From positions 682,001 to 746,000 of the forward strand of contig NZ_JAAUVN010000003.1 of assembly GCF_012030425.1 (NCBI RefSeq): a DNA stretch of 64,000 nt. Direction: 5' to 3'. Shown here piece by piece: positions 9,735-18,524 of the stretch (its first letter is position 1; each line of letters opens with the position of its first letter). The notes beneath the pieces were generated by a model. It saw nothing but the letters and a program-made list of their open reading frames with translations. It searched no databases and was not told the DNA's origin. The stretch is from Sphingobacterium sp. B16(2022) (GTDB lineage Bacteria > Bacteroidota > Bacteroidia > Sphingobacteriales > Sphingobacteriaceae). The translations under genes and the position numbers were made by a program.

Positions 9735-10023
9735 CCAAGATCTCCTTTCCAGTTTCCAGGTCATATTTTACGATGCGATCTGGAGGTTTTATAGCGCCGG
9801 CAACATCATCTTCTGTACCACCCAAAAGGCCATTTGAAGAGCGTGCCTGTGAATTATTTTTCGCCGCAGATGCGACTTCTTCATCTTCTACCATTACAGA
9901 CTCAATAATACCCATTCCAAGTCCGATGTATTTAAGGACATTCAACACTTTAGCAGGTAACTTCACTGGCGCCAGCAAGATGATCTGTATAGCACCGCTT
10001 ATTTTTTTTATGATTTTTTTCAT
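9721..10023 (-). CDS. Small phage-cassette protein with hydrophobic N-terminus, unknown function
   Basis: A 100-aa protein that I do not recognise. Residues 1-45 are basic then hydrophobic (KKISGAIQIILLAPVKLPAK), consistent with membrane association. The rest is polar, with an acidic C-terminus (DLETGKEILDETE). It overlaps the following holin-like gene by 14 bp and follows the DUF5675 gene by 93 bp, a gap filled by a CTAAC/GTTAG tract. The same-strand tight order marks it as part of the cassette 9567-11211. Confidence 0.55.
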   Translation of the reverse strand: MKKIIKKISGAIQIILLAPVKLPAKVLNVLKYIGLGMGIIESVMVEDEEVASAAKNNSQARSSNGLLGGTEDDVAGAIKPPDRIVKYDLETGKEILDETE

Positions 10024-10140
10024 TGTTTTTTTTAAAAGGTTAGAAAGCTAGAGGTTAGTGAGTTAAACCTTTCACACTTACTAACCTTCTCACTCTCTAA
10101 CATCATCACTATGTTACTAGCTTACTCCGTTACTGTCTAG
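10024..10140 (-). repeat. Degenerate GTTAG/CTAAC tract
   Basis: On the minus strand the sequence is built of AGTAAC, AGTGA, GTTAG and GGTTAG words. The first bases overlap the 3' end of the DUF5675 gene, whose last codons (NGVS) are encoded inside the tract. Related tracts lie near 12180-12640, 22198-22305, 24045-24180, 39320-39350, 46000-46090 and 51750-51895. Confidence 0.7.
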
Positions 10141-10581
10141 CATTTGGTTATCAATTTGCACACAAACTGCATCATATGCCATTTTGTCGATCAGCATTTT
10201 GTATAAAGAGATATATGCTTTCTTCGATTTCCTTAGCTCATAGTCACCATCGATCAATTCATAACTGTTACCGACCAGGATGCAACCAGAAGTATCACCA
10301 ATATTATTTCCGATATGGATATAGACATAGCTATAATTAGGAATTCCTTCGATTTCGACCATACCCTTGTGAAACTCTGGAAACAGGCGTTTATACCGGG
10401 CATTCATGGCACCATAGGCATTCAAAATCAGAGAGTATTGACCAGCTGGAATTGCCGTTTCCCCTTTGATTTTTACATCGCGAATGGCATCTTCTAGTGC
10501 ATAACAGATAAATTCTCCATCGACAAAAATGTAAGACAGGGTACTTTGCTTCCCCTGTCTCGCTCGTACTACTTTTATCAT
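10117..10581 (-). CDS. DUF5675 family protein
   Basis: A 154-aa protein matching the DUF5675 pattern: an N-terminal basic strand, then CYALEDAIRDVKIKGETAIP, a GQYSLI motif, HKGMVEIEGIPNYSYVYIH, and a C-rich loop GNNIGDTSGCILVG. The conserved HxGN...GC pattern suggests an enzyme-like core of the L,D-transpeptidase/endolysin type. DUF5675 proteins are common in phage tails and lysis regions of Bacteroidota, but the activity is not established to my knowledge. It starts directly after the FN3 gene stop (no gap), so the two are coupled. The last four residues come from a repeat tract, so the C-terminus may have been reshaped. Confidence 0.75.
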   Translation of the reverse strand: MIKVVRARQGKQSTLSYIFVDGEFICYALEDAIRDVKIKGETAIPAGQYSLILNAYGAMNARYKRLFPEFHKGMVEIEGIPNYSYVYIHIGNNIGDTSGCILVGNSYELIDGDYELRKSKKAYISLYKMLIDKMAYDAVCVQIDNQMLDSNGVS

Positions 10582-11211
10582 CTATCGAACCAGTATACTT
10601 GCCGCATCGCTCCAGTCACCAGTACCCTGCGTGTTGACCGCACGTACTTGCACTTCGTAAAATTTACCGATTTCCAGAGGAGCAATGATATTGCCGCGCG
10701 ACGAGGTCGTCGTAAACCGATCACCCCATAATTGTTCAAAGTCATCACGGATCCGGTAGCGGTATTCATAGATGGTTGCCATTTTCTGCGGAGCAAACTC
10801 CAGTTTTACCTGTCCCGATTGGCGGCCATCCGAAAGTCTCACATTATCGATTTTAAGCGGTACCTGATTACCGAACGATGCACTGTTCGTTGGAAATCCG
10901 GAACTAAGCAAGGTTGAAAGATGCCCTTGTGCCACACCGTTTATATAATAACCCAACTGTTGCAGCGCAACGATTAAGGGTTCCCGGCTTTCATTTTTAA
11001 GCGCAGTATCTTCGGGCGATCCTCTTTTTCTAGATACCGCAAGCTTAGTGATAAAATCTTCCAAAATTGACTCCAGATCTAGGAGATCAGGCGTCGGATT
11101 AGGGTATTTGGGATTTCCGGTCATTGCACCGATTATTGTTCTGCAGGACATCACCAATTCATCGTCTCTCATTTTCGCAAACCCGATCAGGGCCTTCATT
11201 TTTGTTGCCAT
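10582..11211 (-). CDS. Fibronectin type III domain protein of a phage-like cassette
   Basis: A 209-aa protein. Residues 1-115 are mostly helical with an SFGNQVPLKIDNVRLSDG linker. Residues ~120-209 form an FN3 beta sandwich (GQVKLEFAPQKMATIYEYRY ... KFYEVQVRAVNTQGTGDWSD). No signal peptide is visible. Proteins of this layout (helical part plus one FN3 domain) are typical of small Bacteroidota modules next to DUF5675. The FN3 domain probably binds protein or polysaccharide. The gene abuts the DUF5675 gene, and its upstream region (11212-11429) has no recognised feature. Confidence 0.65.
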   Translation of the reverse strand: MATKMKALIGFAKMRDDELVMSCRTIIGAMTGNPKYPNPTPDLLDLESILEDFITKLAVSRKRGSPEDTALKNESREPLIVALQQLGYYINGVAQGHLSTLLSSGFPTNSASFGNQVPLKIDNVRLSDGRQSGQVKLEFAPQKMATIYEYRYRIRDDFEQLWGDRFTTTSSRGNIIAPLEIGKFYEVQVRAVNTQGTGDWSDAASILVR

Positions 11212-11429
11212 AATGTTTCATTTAATTACTTGAATAAACTATTCTAACCCATTAGTCTATTCATTTAAAAACCTGTTAACTAATACATTAAATATTCCTC
11301 GCGAGCTTATTTAATAAGACAAACATATCTTGATACCGAGCGAAAATGAAGTTTTGAGCTAGATTGAGTCGTATTGATTTCATTTGATCTTATTTGATAT
11401 GAGCATTTCAAAAAAAGGCAGGTTTCGCA

Positions 11430-11741
11430 CTATGGCGCAGCATATCTGGCAACTATAACAGCGGCATCGCCCAAGAGAAAAAGTGTAATGTCGCCCGTCC
11501 ATCTTATTATTTTACAAGAGCGTCTGATTTCCCTACGCGTCATTTTCATTTTTTCCATCCGCACCATCGGCACCTCATGAATAAATTGATTATTACCAGG
11601 ATCAACATGATACTGGAGGGCAATTAAATGAAATTGTCTGATAAAAATGTAGATTCCCCGACTGCATAGAGCATTTCCCTCTGTTGCGAAATAGGTAAAG
11701 CCACCGTCATTGACCTTGTGCCATAGCGCGAAACGGCAGCA
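11430..11741 (-). pseudogene. Stop-free frame after the helix-turn-helix gene, possible degraded gene
   Basis: Directly after the TAA at 11742-11744 the same frame stays open for about 103 codons to a TAG at 11430-11432. The translation looks protein-like (VNDGGFTYFATEGNAL, FIRQFHLIALQYHVDPGNNQ, MTRREIRRSCKIIRWTGD) but has no good start codon near its beginning; the first ATG leaves about 45 codons. It could be a gene that lost its start, a fusion partner of the upstream gene, or chance. I cannot assign a family. Confidence 0.35.
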
Positions 11742-12059
11742 TTAAACTTTACCCTTTATGCGGCTTCGTTCCATAGCCTCGGTCAGATCTTCTTCAAAGT
11801 AGCGGTCGTCCCCGGTCAGTGTCATGGGTTTAAGCAGACCTTCCTTCACCCGTCTTTTATAGGTGGAGAGGCTTATATTCAGGTAACGCATCACATCAAG
11901 GTGTGTCCAAAGCTTGCGTTCAGACAGCGACCTAGTTTCGGCTTTTTTGCCTCGTGAAGCAGCGGTGAGTAGAGAGAGCAGTTTACAGATCAGTAGTAAA
12001 GCTTCTGTTAGTTTTTCAATTTTATCAATCAGTGTATGTAATAAGATACTTAAATTCAT
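11742..12059 (-). CDS. Helix-turn-helix DNA-binding protein (excisionase-like)
   Basis: A 105-aa protein with an N-terminal amphipathic helix (LHTLIDKIEKLTEALLLICK) and a C-terminal HTH of the excisionase/MerR-like helix_turn_helix_17 type: RKLWTHLDVMRYLNISLSTY then KRRVKEGLLKPMTLTGDDRY and FEEDLTEAMERS. Such proteins are found beside Bacteroidota integrative elements and bind DNA to control excision or transcription. Its first ~12 codons and the 170 bp upstream are duplicated at 18002-18205, where the rest of the gene is missing. Confidence 0.7.
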   Translation of the reverse strand: MNLSILLHTLIDKIEKLTEALLLICKLLSLLTAASRGKKAETRSLSERKLWTHLDVMRYLNISLSTYKRRVKEGLLKPMTLTGDDRYFEEDLTEAMERSRIKGKV

Positions 12060-12225
12060 GGTCTATTGAGTTAAGACCATCAGCGCACAGGTAGGGCAAT
12101 TTCCTAGACCTAGAAAGCAAAAAAAAGTTCAAAGGTCCGCCAAGCCCCTAAAAACAATGGAAATATCCCAACGGGATGGTAAAAGTTTATAATTACCTTT
12201 AAGATAATAATTAAAAACTAACTAC
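12019..12225. repeat. ~205-bp direct repeat, copy 1
   Basis: Nearly identical to 18002-18205 in the same orientation. It covers the first codons of the helix-turn-helix gene and its upstream region, including a TATCCCAACGGGATGG inverted-repeat core. The two copies bracket the second SusC-SusD pair (about 6 kb apart). Confidence 0.9.
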
Positions 12226-12640
12226 CTTTCTAACATTTAAACAAGAAAGCAATAATGATATTCTAACTATCTAACTACTAAACCTCTGTCCAAATAACCA
12301 TATAACCTCTTAACCATCTAACTTCCTCACCTCCTGACTTTTAAATAAGTAACACAGTGATGAGTCACGCAGTAACATAATGACAAAGTAAAAAAAGTAC
12401 AAGAACTGTAAGCTGACCTTAAAACAAATATGAGATCTACAGACTCAACCTTAAAAAGCAACTCTTTTTAAGGCCACCTTCGAACAAGCGCTAAAAAACT
12501 ATGAAACGAGTAACGCAGTAATGAGCAAGGAAGTGATAGCCATGTCGCTGCTCACGGCTTCCTTAACTCGACTAAGTGATAAATTGAGATGGCTTTTATT
12601 TGGCAAACAGTCACACAGTGACTAATTAAATAATGAGTAA
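12226..12640. repeat. CTAAC-rich and AGTAAC/AGTGA low-complexity tract
   Basis: A run of degenerate CTAAC words (12226-12340) gives way to AGTAACnnAGTGA words (12345-12395, 12505-12540, 12605-12640). No coding potential is seen. Together with flanking repeats it fills the gap between the phage-like cassette and the second SusD gene. Confidence 0.65.
12449..12473. repeat. CCTTAAAAAG stem-loop repeat, copy 1
   Basis: CCTTAAAAAG and CTTTTTAAGG arms (10 bp) around a 5-nt loop. The same stem recurs at 18228-18256, 18301-18327 and 23991-24016, with shared flanks such as AAGTACAAGAACTxTAAGCT. Confidence 0.75.
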
Positions 12641-12721
12641 AGATCTGTTCTACTTTACAGAAAGCTCTTGATTACATTCAATTTATGCAACAGGTGGATG
12701 GTAAGAAACTAAAACAAGTAA

Positions 12722-12777
12722 GCATAAAAAATGGCAATGTATTTCTAAAAGTGAAAATACATCGCCATTTTTTATGC
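12722..12777 (-). terminator. Strong hairpin terminator of the second SusC-SusD operon
   Basis: A 14-bp perfect stem (12722-12735 with 12764-12777, GCATAAAAAATGGC) continues into an imperfect inner stem ATGTATTTC/GAAAATACAT. A/T-runs within the stem make it bidirectional. It lies 87 bp after the susD stop. Confidence 0.85.
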
Positions 12778-12801
12778 CGTCTTTCAACAACACATAAATC
12801 A

Positions 12802-12819
12802 TATACTGCTAGCAGTATA
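12802..12819. other. 18-bp perfect palindrome
   Basis: TATACTGCTAGCAGTATA is fully self-complementary. It lies between the susD stop and the terminator, so it may be an extra stem in the 3' UTR or a protein-binding site. Confidence 0.5.
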
Positions 12820-12863
12820 AAAGCACAATAGACTCAAAAAGATAGCCACTATACTTTTATTCA

Positions 12864-14510
12864 TTAATAACCCGGGTTTTGTTTTAGATTCGGGTTCATC
12901 GTTATCTGTTGTTGAGGGATCGGAAATATTATCTTGGTCTCAGCTGTCGGTTTATGATCCCACCAATTTGCTGAATGAAATTTGCCAAAACGAACTAAAT
13001 CTCTCCTTCTGAAGCCTTCGAAAATAAACTCACGTCCACGTTCAGCTAGGAGCTCTTCCAGTGTCAATGTTGCTGTCGTATATTGTTCCTTTGTCCAATC
13101 TGGATCAGAAAATGCCCGTTTTTTGCAAGCATTGATCAAATCGACCGCATCTTGAGAAGCAACACCGCCATTTTTACGCATCAACGCTTCTGCTTTCGCG
13201 AAATAAATCCAGCTCAAACGATAAACGTTCCAGTCCGTATTGTTGTACTGATCATTGACAGGGATTTTAACGCCGTCGACAGTTCCATCAATCGAATTAC
13301 CGAGTTTATATTTATTGAATCGGATTCCACTGTTTTCCTCACCATCGCTCATGGTTGATGACGTCCCTCCAGACTTTGCTCTTCGAATAGCGTCAACAAA
13401 GACAAGCTGTTCTCCCTTATATTCTTCCGATCCTTCAACAATTTTACCGTCGGCAAACTTAACCATCGGACCACTGAAAAACCACTCCTTTTTCCGCAGA
13501 TCCTTTTCGTTGTACTGACTAAAAACCCCTGGAATGACGACAATACCATTATTACCATTTCTTCCGCCACCGTAAATCTCGCTCTGCAAAAAGTGATAAA
13601 ATTCACTTGGGAAACCAGGCTCAAAATCGGCCTTTTGATAATCGTATGCAATAGAAAACAGGGTTTCTTTGGACATATCATTTGTCGGCACATACGAATC
13701 TTGTATGTTCGGATCCAGCGCCATGGCACCATTCAATCCGCCTGCTGCACCTGCTATCAGTTTATCAGCTGCAGCGATACAATCATCCCATCGTGGTTGT
13801 CCATACCACTTTTCAGCATTTAGATACAGCTCGACCAACATGGCGTAACCAGCAGCTTGAGAAACACGTCCAAGCATACTTTTCGACAATTTTGGTGCAG
13901 CACCAATATTCTCTAAAATTTCCTTTTCAATAAATTCAAATACTTCCTTAGTAGAAGAAGGGGCCGGTAAAGGCTCCTCTGCCGAACTCGGTGCTTTGGT
14001 TGTAATGGGTATATTTCCAAATAAATCCATTAACTTTAAATAGTGCAGTGCCCTTAAAAGCTTAAGCTCGGCAATATATTGCTTCTTCTCCTCTTCGGCA
14101 ATTCCCATGGTGGAAACATCGGATTTTTCAAGAATATCGATCGGACTGTTGCATAATCCTACCCCCCAATACATTAATACCCATGCATTATTTAATCCAC
14201 CTTCGTCGACTGTCCAGGTATGATAATGCAGTCGCTTCCATTTTCCACCGTCCTCTCCGTGACGCCCTTTGGTTGGCCAGGCCAATTGATCGGCAGATAA
14301 TTCGGCAGGACGCCACCATCCATCCTGTCCAGATGGCGATATCCACGCATTGGCATGGGTATAAGGCCGCAGTACAGCAGATATAACTTCATTTTTATTT
14401 TTATAAAAATCATCCGCGACAATTACATCATAAGCATTTTCATCCAATTTTGTACAGCTTGACGAATTCACCAAACATGCCAGCATTAAAATCTTAACAA
14501 TATTTTTCAT
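12864..14510 (-). CDS. SusD/RagB-family lipoprotein (second pair)
   Basis: A 548-aa SusD homologue with lipobox VNSSSCTKLDENAYD, the N-terminal TPR-like helical repeats (AELKLLRALHYLKLMDLFGN) and the family C-terminus (LLAERGREFIFEGFRRRDLV, then IIFPIPQQQITMNPNLKQNP). It binds substrate at the mouth of the SusC channel encoded 5 bp upstream. No enzyme gene is attached to this pair, so the ligand is unknown. Confidence 0.93.
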   Translation of the reverse strand: MKNIVKILMLACLVNSSSCTKLDENAYDVIVADDFYKNKNEVISAVLRPYTHANAWISPSGQDGWWRPAELSADQLAWPTKGRHGEDGGKWKRLHYHTWTVDEGGLNNAWVLMYWGVGLCNSPIDILEKSDVSTMGIAEEEKKQYIAELKLLRALHYLKLMDLFGNIPITTKAPSSAEEPLPAPSSTKEVFEFIEKEILENIGAAPKLSKSMLGRVSQAAGYAMLVELYLNAEKWYGQPRWDDCIAAADKLIAGAAGGLNGAMALDPNIQDSYVPTNDMSKETLFSIAYDYQKADFEPGFPSEFYHFLQSEIYGGGRNGNNGIVVIPGVFSQYNEKDLRKKEWFFSGPMVKFADGKIVEGSEEYKGEQLVFVDAIRRAKSGGTSSTMSDGEENSGIRFNKYKLGNSIDGTVDGVKIPVNDQYNNTDWNVYRLSWIYFAKAEALMRKNGGVASQDAVDLINACKKRAFSDPDWTKEQYTTATLTLEELLAERGREFIFEGFRRRDLVRFGKFHSANWWDHKPTAETKIIFPIPQQQITMNPNLKQNPGY

Positions 14511-14515
14511 AGCAC

Positions 14516-17500
14516 TTAAAAACTAAAATTTAAACCAAACAAAAACGACCTTGTATTCGGGTAAGGACCTCTACTATCAATACCTAAACTTTGTCCATTA
14601 ACTTCATTCCCTAATCCCGCATCCAAAACAAAATCAGGATCATTGCCCGAATATCCGGTTATGGTCGCCAGATTCTGAACGGTCAAGTAAGCGCGTAAGT
14701 TATTTATCCAGCTTTCATTCTTTAATTTAAACCGGTACCCCACTGTTACTTCATCGATTTTCAGATGACTTCCACTTTCCAGATAATAATCAGAATACAT
14801 GTACGTGTCGTCTATATCTTTATATTTAGTGAAGGCATCACGCAACAGGTTTCCTGACCATACCTTATTCCCATACGAGAGTGCTGTCGTATTCAATATG
14901 TCATAATCAAATTTTCCGCGCATAAAAATGCGCAGATCAAAATTTTTGTACGAGAAGTTATTTGTCCAGGAAACATAATATTTGGGTACAGCATTTCCTA
15001 ATACCGCCAAGTCAGAAGAATTTAAATCATCTCTTGAATTATTGATCTCATCGTTTCTTACAGCCTCACCATCTCGATTATAGAACAACCATTTTCCGTC
15101 GTCGTCAAAGCCTGCAAATCGTTTTCCAAAAAATTGGCCAACACGCTGCCCCTCGTAAGTCGTAAAAGCATCACCCAAAGCTCCAGCACCACCAATAGAT
15201 CCGAATGTTTTATATTTCACGGTAAACACATCATTGGAATAAGAATCCAATACATTTTTCAATGTACTTGCCGTAAAATCCATGTTCCATTTAAAATTAT
15301 CGTGATCAATGGCGCGATAGCTCAATGCCAATTCAATCCCTTTTGAGGAAAGCGTACCTACATTTGAATATATATTATTTCTAATATATGGCGGCTGCGG
15401 GGTGGTATAAGTATCTAAAAGATCGACTGTTTTTCGTTGAAATACATCAATAGACCCTGAAAGTTTATTGTTAAACATCGTAAAGTCAACTCCGATATTC
15501 GTCTCTTTTTTTGTTTCCCATCTTAGATTCGGGTTTGGGTTGCGATCGGGTCCATAAGTTTCCCGATAGGTTTCATCCGGGAACAAATATTTTCCGCCAC
15601 CGCCCAAAGTCAGCCGAGATGCGTTATTGGCAAAACCCGTATTTCCGGTTTCACCATATCCGGCGCGCAATTTCAAGTTATTGATAAAATCCACATCCTT
15701 CATAAAATCTTCATTGCTGATATTCCACCCAACAGAGACTGCAGGAAAGCTTCCCCATTTGTTATTCGCCCCGAATTTGGATGATCCTTCACGTCTGAGA
15801 ATAAACTGAGCCATGTATTTATCTGAGAAAGTATAGTTTATCCTTCCAAAAAAAGCGATCAGCGTATTGTCATTCTTATAGCTGTCCATATTGGCACGGC
15901 CATCCCTGAGTGCCTGTCCCTCCGACAGATTATCCTCATGAAAATTATCGTTTATAAAACCCCTATTATCAGCACTTTGCCCCTCCTCCTTTTCATAGCG
16001 ATAACTATACCCCGCCAAAGCAGTCAATCCATGCTTATCTGCAATTTTTGTATTATACTGTAATGTGGGTTCAAAAGCATACCGCTCATTCAGCAAATTG
16101 GATTTGGAAGCATATCCACCACCGGGATAATCTTGATCTTCTAATGACGCCTCACTGTCTAAAGCACGATAGGCGCCGTCGATATAAGAATTACGTTGCA
16201 CCGAACCAAAAACACTGGCCTTTAGTCCCTCCATAATATCAAGATCTGCTTTTCCATCCAACGACGACGTTTGTTGTTTCCGATAGCTCGTTTCGGTAAA
16301 CAATCGTGCAAATTCGTTTGTACTTGTCCGGTCATAACGATAAGATCCATCGTCATTAAAATTTGAAAGTGTCGGGTTTTTGGTAACTTCACTCTCCCAT
16401 CCTCCACCGCCCAGCAAGTTCGCATTATTGGTATTGGTAGCCATATTGAGCAAAACGTTCAATCGATCGTTAAATCCCTTTTGATTTATACTGGTCCTAA
16501 CTGTATATTCCTTTCTTGAATTTTCTTTTGCAATACCTTCCAGATTTCGAAAATTGACACTACCACGATAGGTCGTTGACTCATTTCCACCAGACATGGA
16601 CAGATTATGATTTTGTGAAAAGTTATCCTTGTTGATTAAATCATCAAAAAAATCTGTTGAATGTCCGAAATCCGGTTGTTTTATCTCTCCCGATGCGATC
16701 TTGTCCCTAAACTCTTGGGGAGTTAAAAAATCAGGCCTATTATAGACATACTCTTTTCGGAGATAATTGGAATAATTAAATTTAGCCTTGCCAGGCTTTC
16801 CTCTTTTTGTCGTAATAAGTATGACGCCTGCATTTGCACTTGTTCCGTAAATTGCAGCACCAGAACCGTCTTTTAAGACATCGACAGATTCAATATCATC
16901 CTGTTGCAGCAGATCGGGATTACCCCCCGGTATTCCATCAATAACAAATAAAGGACTCGCACTACCCGTAACAGAAATCGCACCCCGCAGCTGGGTCGCT
17001 ACTCCAGAATTTGGATTGGATCCACTCCTGGAAACTTGTAGACCAGCTACCTTACCCTGTATCAAATCCAGAGGATTTCTTGCCCCGCTTTGGCGAAATT
17101 GATCTGCGCTGACGTGTGCGACGGATGATGTTACTTCTTTCAATTTTTGCGTACCATAACCGACAACAACCACTTCATCCAATTGACTTTGATCTGCTTC
17201 CATTCGTATGGAGACATTGGAACCTGTAACAGTGACTTCTTTCGCTTTAAAGCCGATGGAAGTCGCAACCAGCACCTCTCCAGACTTAGCCTCCAAAGAG
17301 AAATTACCCGATGCGTCTGACTGGGTACTTTTGGAAGTCCCCTTTACAGCAATTGTAACTCCTGCAACTGGCTTACCGTCACTATCAACTACTTTACCTT
17401 GAAGCTGCTGTTGGTTTGTAATTGATTCCTTAAATAAACTGTTCTCAAAAACAGTTTTAGAATTAGCCTGGGCTTGCTTGATGGTAGAAGCCAGGACAAT

Positions 17501-17566
17501 AAGCGAGAAAAACAGCTTGGATTTTCCTTTCAAATGCGCCATTGTTTTTAAATCTACTTTGGTCAT
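14516..17566 (-). CDS. SusC/RagA-family TonB-dependent transporter (second pair)
   Basis: A 1016-aa transporter from the ATG at 17566; a TTG at 17602 would add 12 residues ahead of the signal peptide, and an ATG at 17542 is another option. Domains: signal region FFSLIVLASTIKQAQA, carboxypeptidase-like domain (~60-130), TonB box LDEVVVVGYGTQKLKE, plug with DVLKDGSGAAIYGTSANAG, then a barrel ending SFLFGLNFSF. It pairs with the SusD 5 bp downstream. The 17567-18001 upstream stretch is AT-rich and holds no gene and no clear consensus promoter. Confidence 0.95.
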   Translation of the reverse strand: MTKVDLKTMAHLKGKSKLFFSLIVLASTIKQAQANSKTVFENSLFKESITNQQQLQGKVVDSDGKPVAGVTIAVKGTSKSTQSDASGNFSLEAKSGEVLVATSIGFKAKEVTVTGSNVSIRMEADQSQLDEVVVVGYGTQKLKEVTSSVAHVSADQFRQSGARNPLDLIQGKVAGLQVSRSGSNPNSGVATQLRGAISVTGSASPLFVIDGIPGGNPDLLQQDDIESVDVLKDGSGAAIYGTSANAGVILITTKRGKPGKAKFNYSNYLRKEYVYNRPDFLTPQEFRDKIASGEIKQPDFGHSTDFFDDLINKDNFSQNHNLSMSGGNESTTYRGSVNFRNLEGIAKENSRKEYTVRTSINQKGFNDRLNVLLNMATNTNNANLLGGGGWESEVTKNPTLSNFNDDGSYRYDRTSTNEFARLFTETSYRKQQTSSLDGKADLDIMEGLKASVFGSVQRNSYIDGAYRALDSEASLEDQDYPGGGYASKSNLLNERYAFEPTLQYNTKIADKHGLTALAGYSYRYEKEEGQSADNRGFINDNFHEDNLSEGQALRDGRANMDSYKNDNTLIAFFGRINYTFSDKYMAQFILRREGSSKFGANNKWGSFPAVSVGWNISNEDFMKDVDFINNLKLRAGYGETGNTGFANNASRLTLGGGGKYLFPDETYRETYGPDRNPNPNLRWETKKETNIGVDFTMFNNKLSGSIDVFQRKTVDLLDTYTTPQPPYIRNNIYSNVGTLSSKGIELALSYRAIDHDNFKWNMDFTASTLKNVLDSYSNDVFTVKYKTFGSIGGAGALGDAFTTYEGQRVGQFFGKRFAGFDDDGKWLFYNRDGEAVRNDEINNSRDDLNSSDLAVLGNAVPKYYVSWTNNFSYKNFDLRIFMRGKFDYDILNTTALSYGNKVWSGNLLRDAFTKYKDIDDTYMYSDYYLESGSHLKIDEVTVGYRFKLKNESWINNLRAYLTVQNLATITGYSGNDPDFVLDAGLGNEVNGQSLGIDSRGPYPNTRSFLFGLNFSF

Positions 17567-18001
17567 ATATCTAGTTATTGAGTTAATAAAACGATTTAGC
17601 AAATTGACACAATCGTTCTGTTTATAATTAATATTTTAAAAGTATTACATTGGTATGGAGGTGCGTTTTGAATGAATATAATCTCAGATTAACCGCCCCA
17701 ATTTACAGATTCACGAAAATAAAAAAGACGAAAAAAATGACATTTTAATTTAGCAAAATCGTTTTTATGTTTAAAACATAAATTACTCGAAATCAAATTG
17801 GTTTGCTATGCTACTTTAGTGTATTTTTAGTTTAGTGTGTAATTCTTACTTGAAAGTACGTAATAAAATGCAAGAGTCAAAAAAAAATCATATCACTAGG
17901 ATAATATCAGAAAAGCATAATTAAAAGAAAAGACCCATTATTACAGTTATCATAATCAATAGTGCTTAACTGTAGGATCTGTTTTCCATGTATGTTTTGA
18001 T

Positions 18002-18205
18002 ATTTTATCAATAAGTGTATGTAACAAGATACCTAATTCATGGTCTATTGAGTAAAGACCATCAGCGCACAGGTAGGGCAATTTCTTAGACCTAGAAAGC
18101 AAAAAAAGTTCAAAGGTCCGCCAAGCCCCTAAAAACAATGGAAATATCCCAACGGGATGGTAAAGTTTATAATTACATTTAAGATAATAATTAAAAACTA
18201 ACTAC
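18002..18205. repeat. ~205-bp direct repeat, copy 2, with truncated helix-turn-helix gene start
   Basis: Matches 12019-12225. It includes the first codons of the helix-turn-helix gene (ILLHTLIDKI on the minus strand), after which the sequence diverges (KHTWKTDPTVKHY), so here the gene is a truncated remnant. Confidence 0.85.
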
Positions 18206-18227
18206 AGCTAGACAAGAACTACATACT

Positions 18228-18256
18228 CACCTTAAAAAATACCCATTTTTAAGGTG
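18228..18256. repeat. CCTTAAAAA stem-loop repeat, copy 2
   Basis: CACCTTAAAAA and TTTTTAAGGTG arms (11 bp, perfect) around a 7-nt loop. It is followed 44 bp later by copy 3. Confidence 0.75.
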
Positions 18257-18300
18257 AGCTCAATAATTGACCTTAAAACAAGTACAAGAACTATAAGCTC

Positions 18301-18327
18301 ACCTTAAAAAGTACTTCTTTTTAAGGT
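18301..18327. repeat. CCTTAAAAA stem-loop repeat, copy 3
   Basis: ACCTTAAAAAG and CTTTTTAAGGT arms around a 5-nt loop. It shares the 5' flank AAGTACAAGAACTATAAGCT with the region before copy 1. Confidence 0.75.
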
Positions 18328-18494
18328 CACCCTCAAACAGTACTAAAAACTTACTTGTCTACAATAAAACGGTTCTTTGCAATGTGATATGCTAAATCAT
18401 AAGATAGAAATTAAAGATAACGATGGAAACTAAAGGCAGAGCATCGTTCCATTCAACAACTAATACTAGAGTAGTAGTTGTACGTAAAAAACAT

Positions 18495-18524
18495 CATTAA
18501 CTACTACCATAGTAGTAGTTAATG
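18495..18524 (-). terminator. Hairpin overlapping the stop codon of the histidine kinase
   Basis: A perfect 13-bp stem CATTAACTACTAC/GTAGTAGTTAATG with a 4-nt loop; the kinase TAA (18519-18521) lies in its right arm. On the minus strand it is followed by ATGTTTTTTACG, a fair T-run. A second weaker ACTACT hairpin sits at 18458-18481. Confidence 0.75.

Noticed and set aside
17956..18138. 60-codon minus frame
   Set aside because: It is an artefact of repeat copy 2; only ~10 residues match the real gene at 11742-12059.
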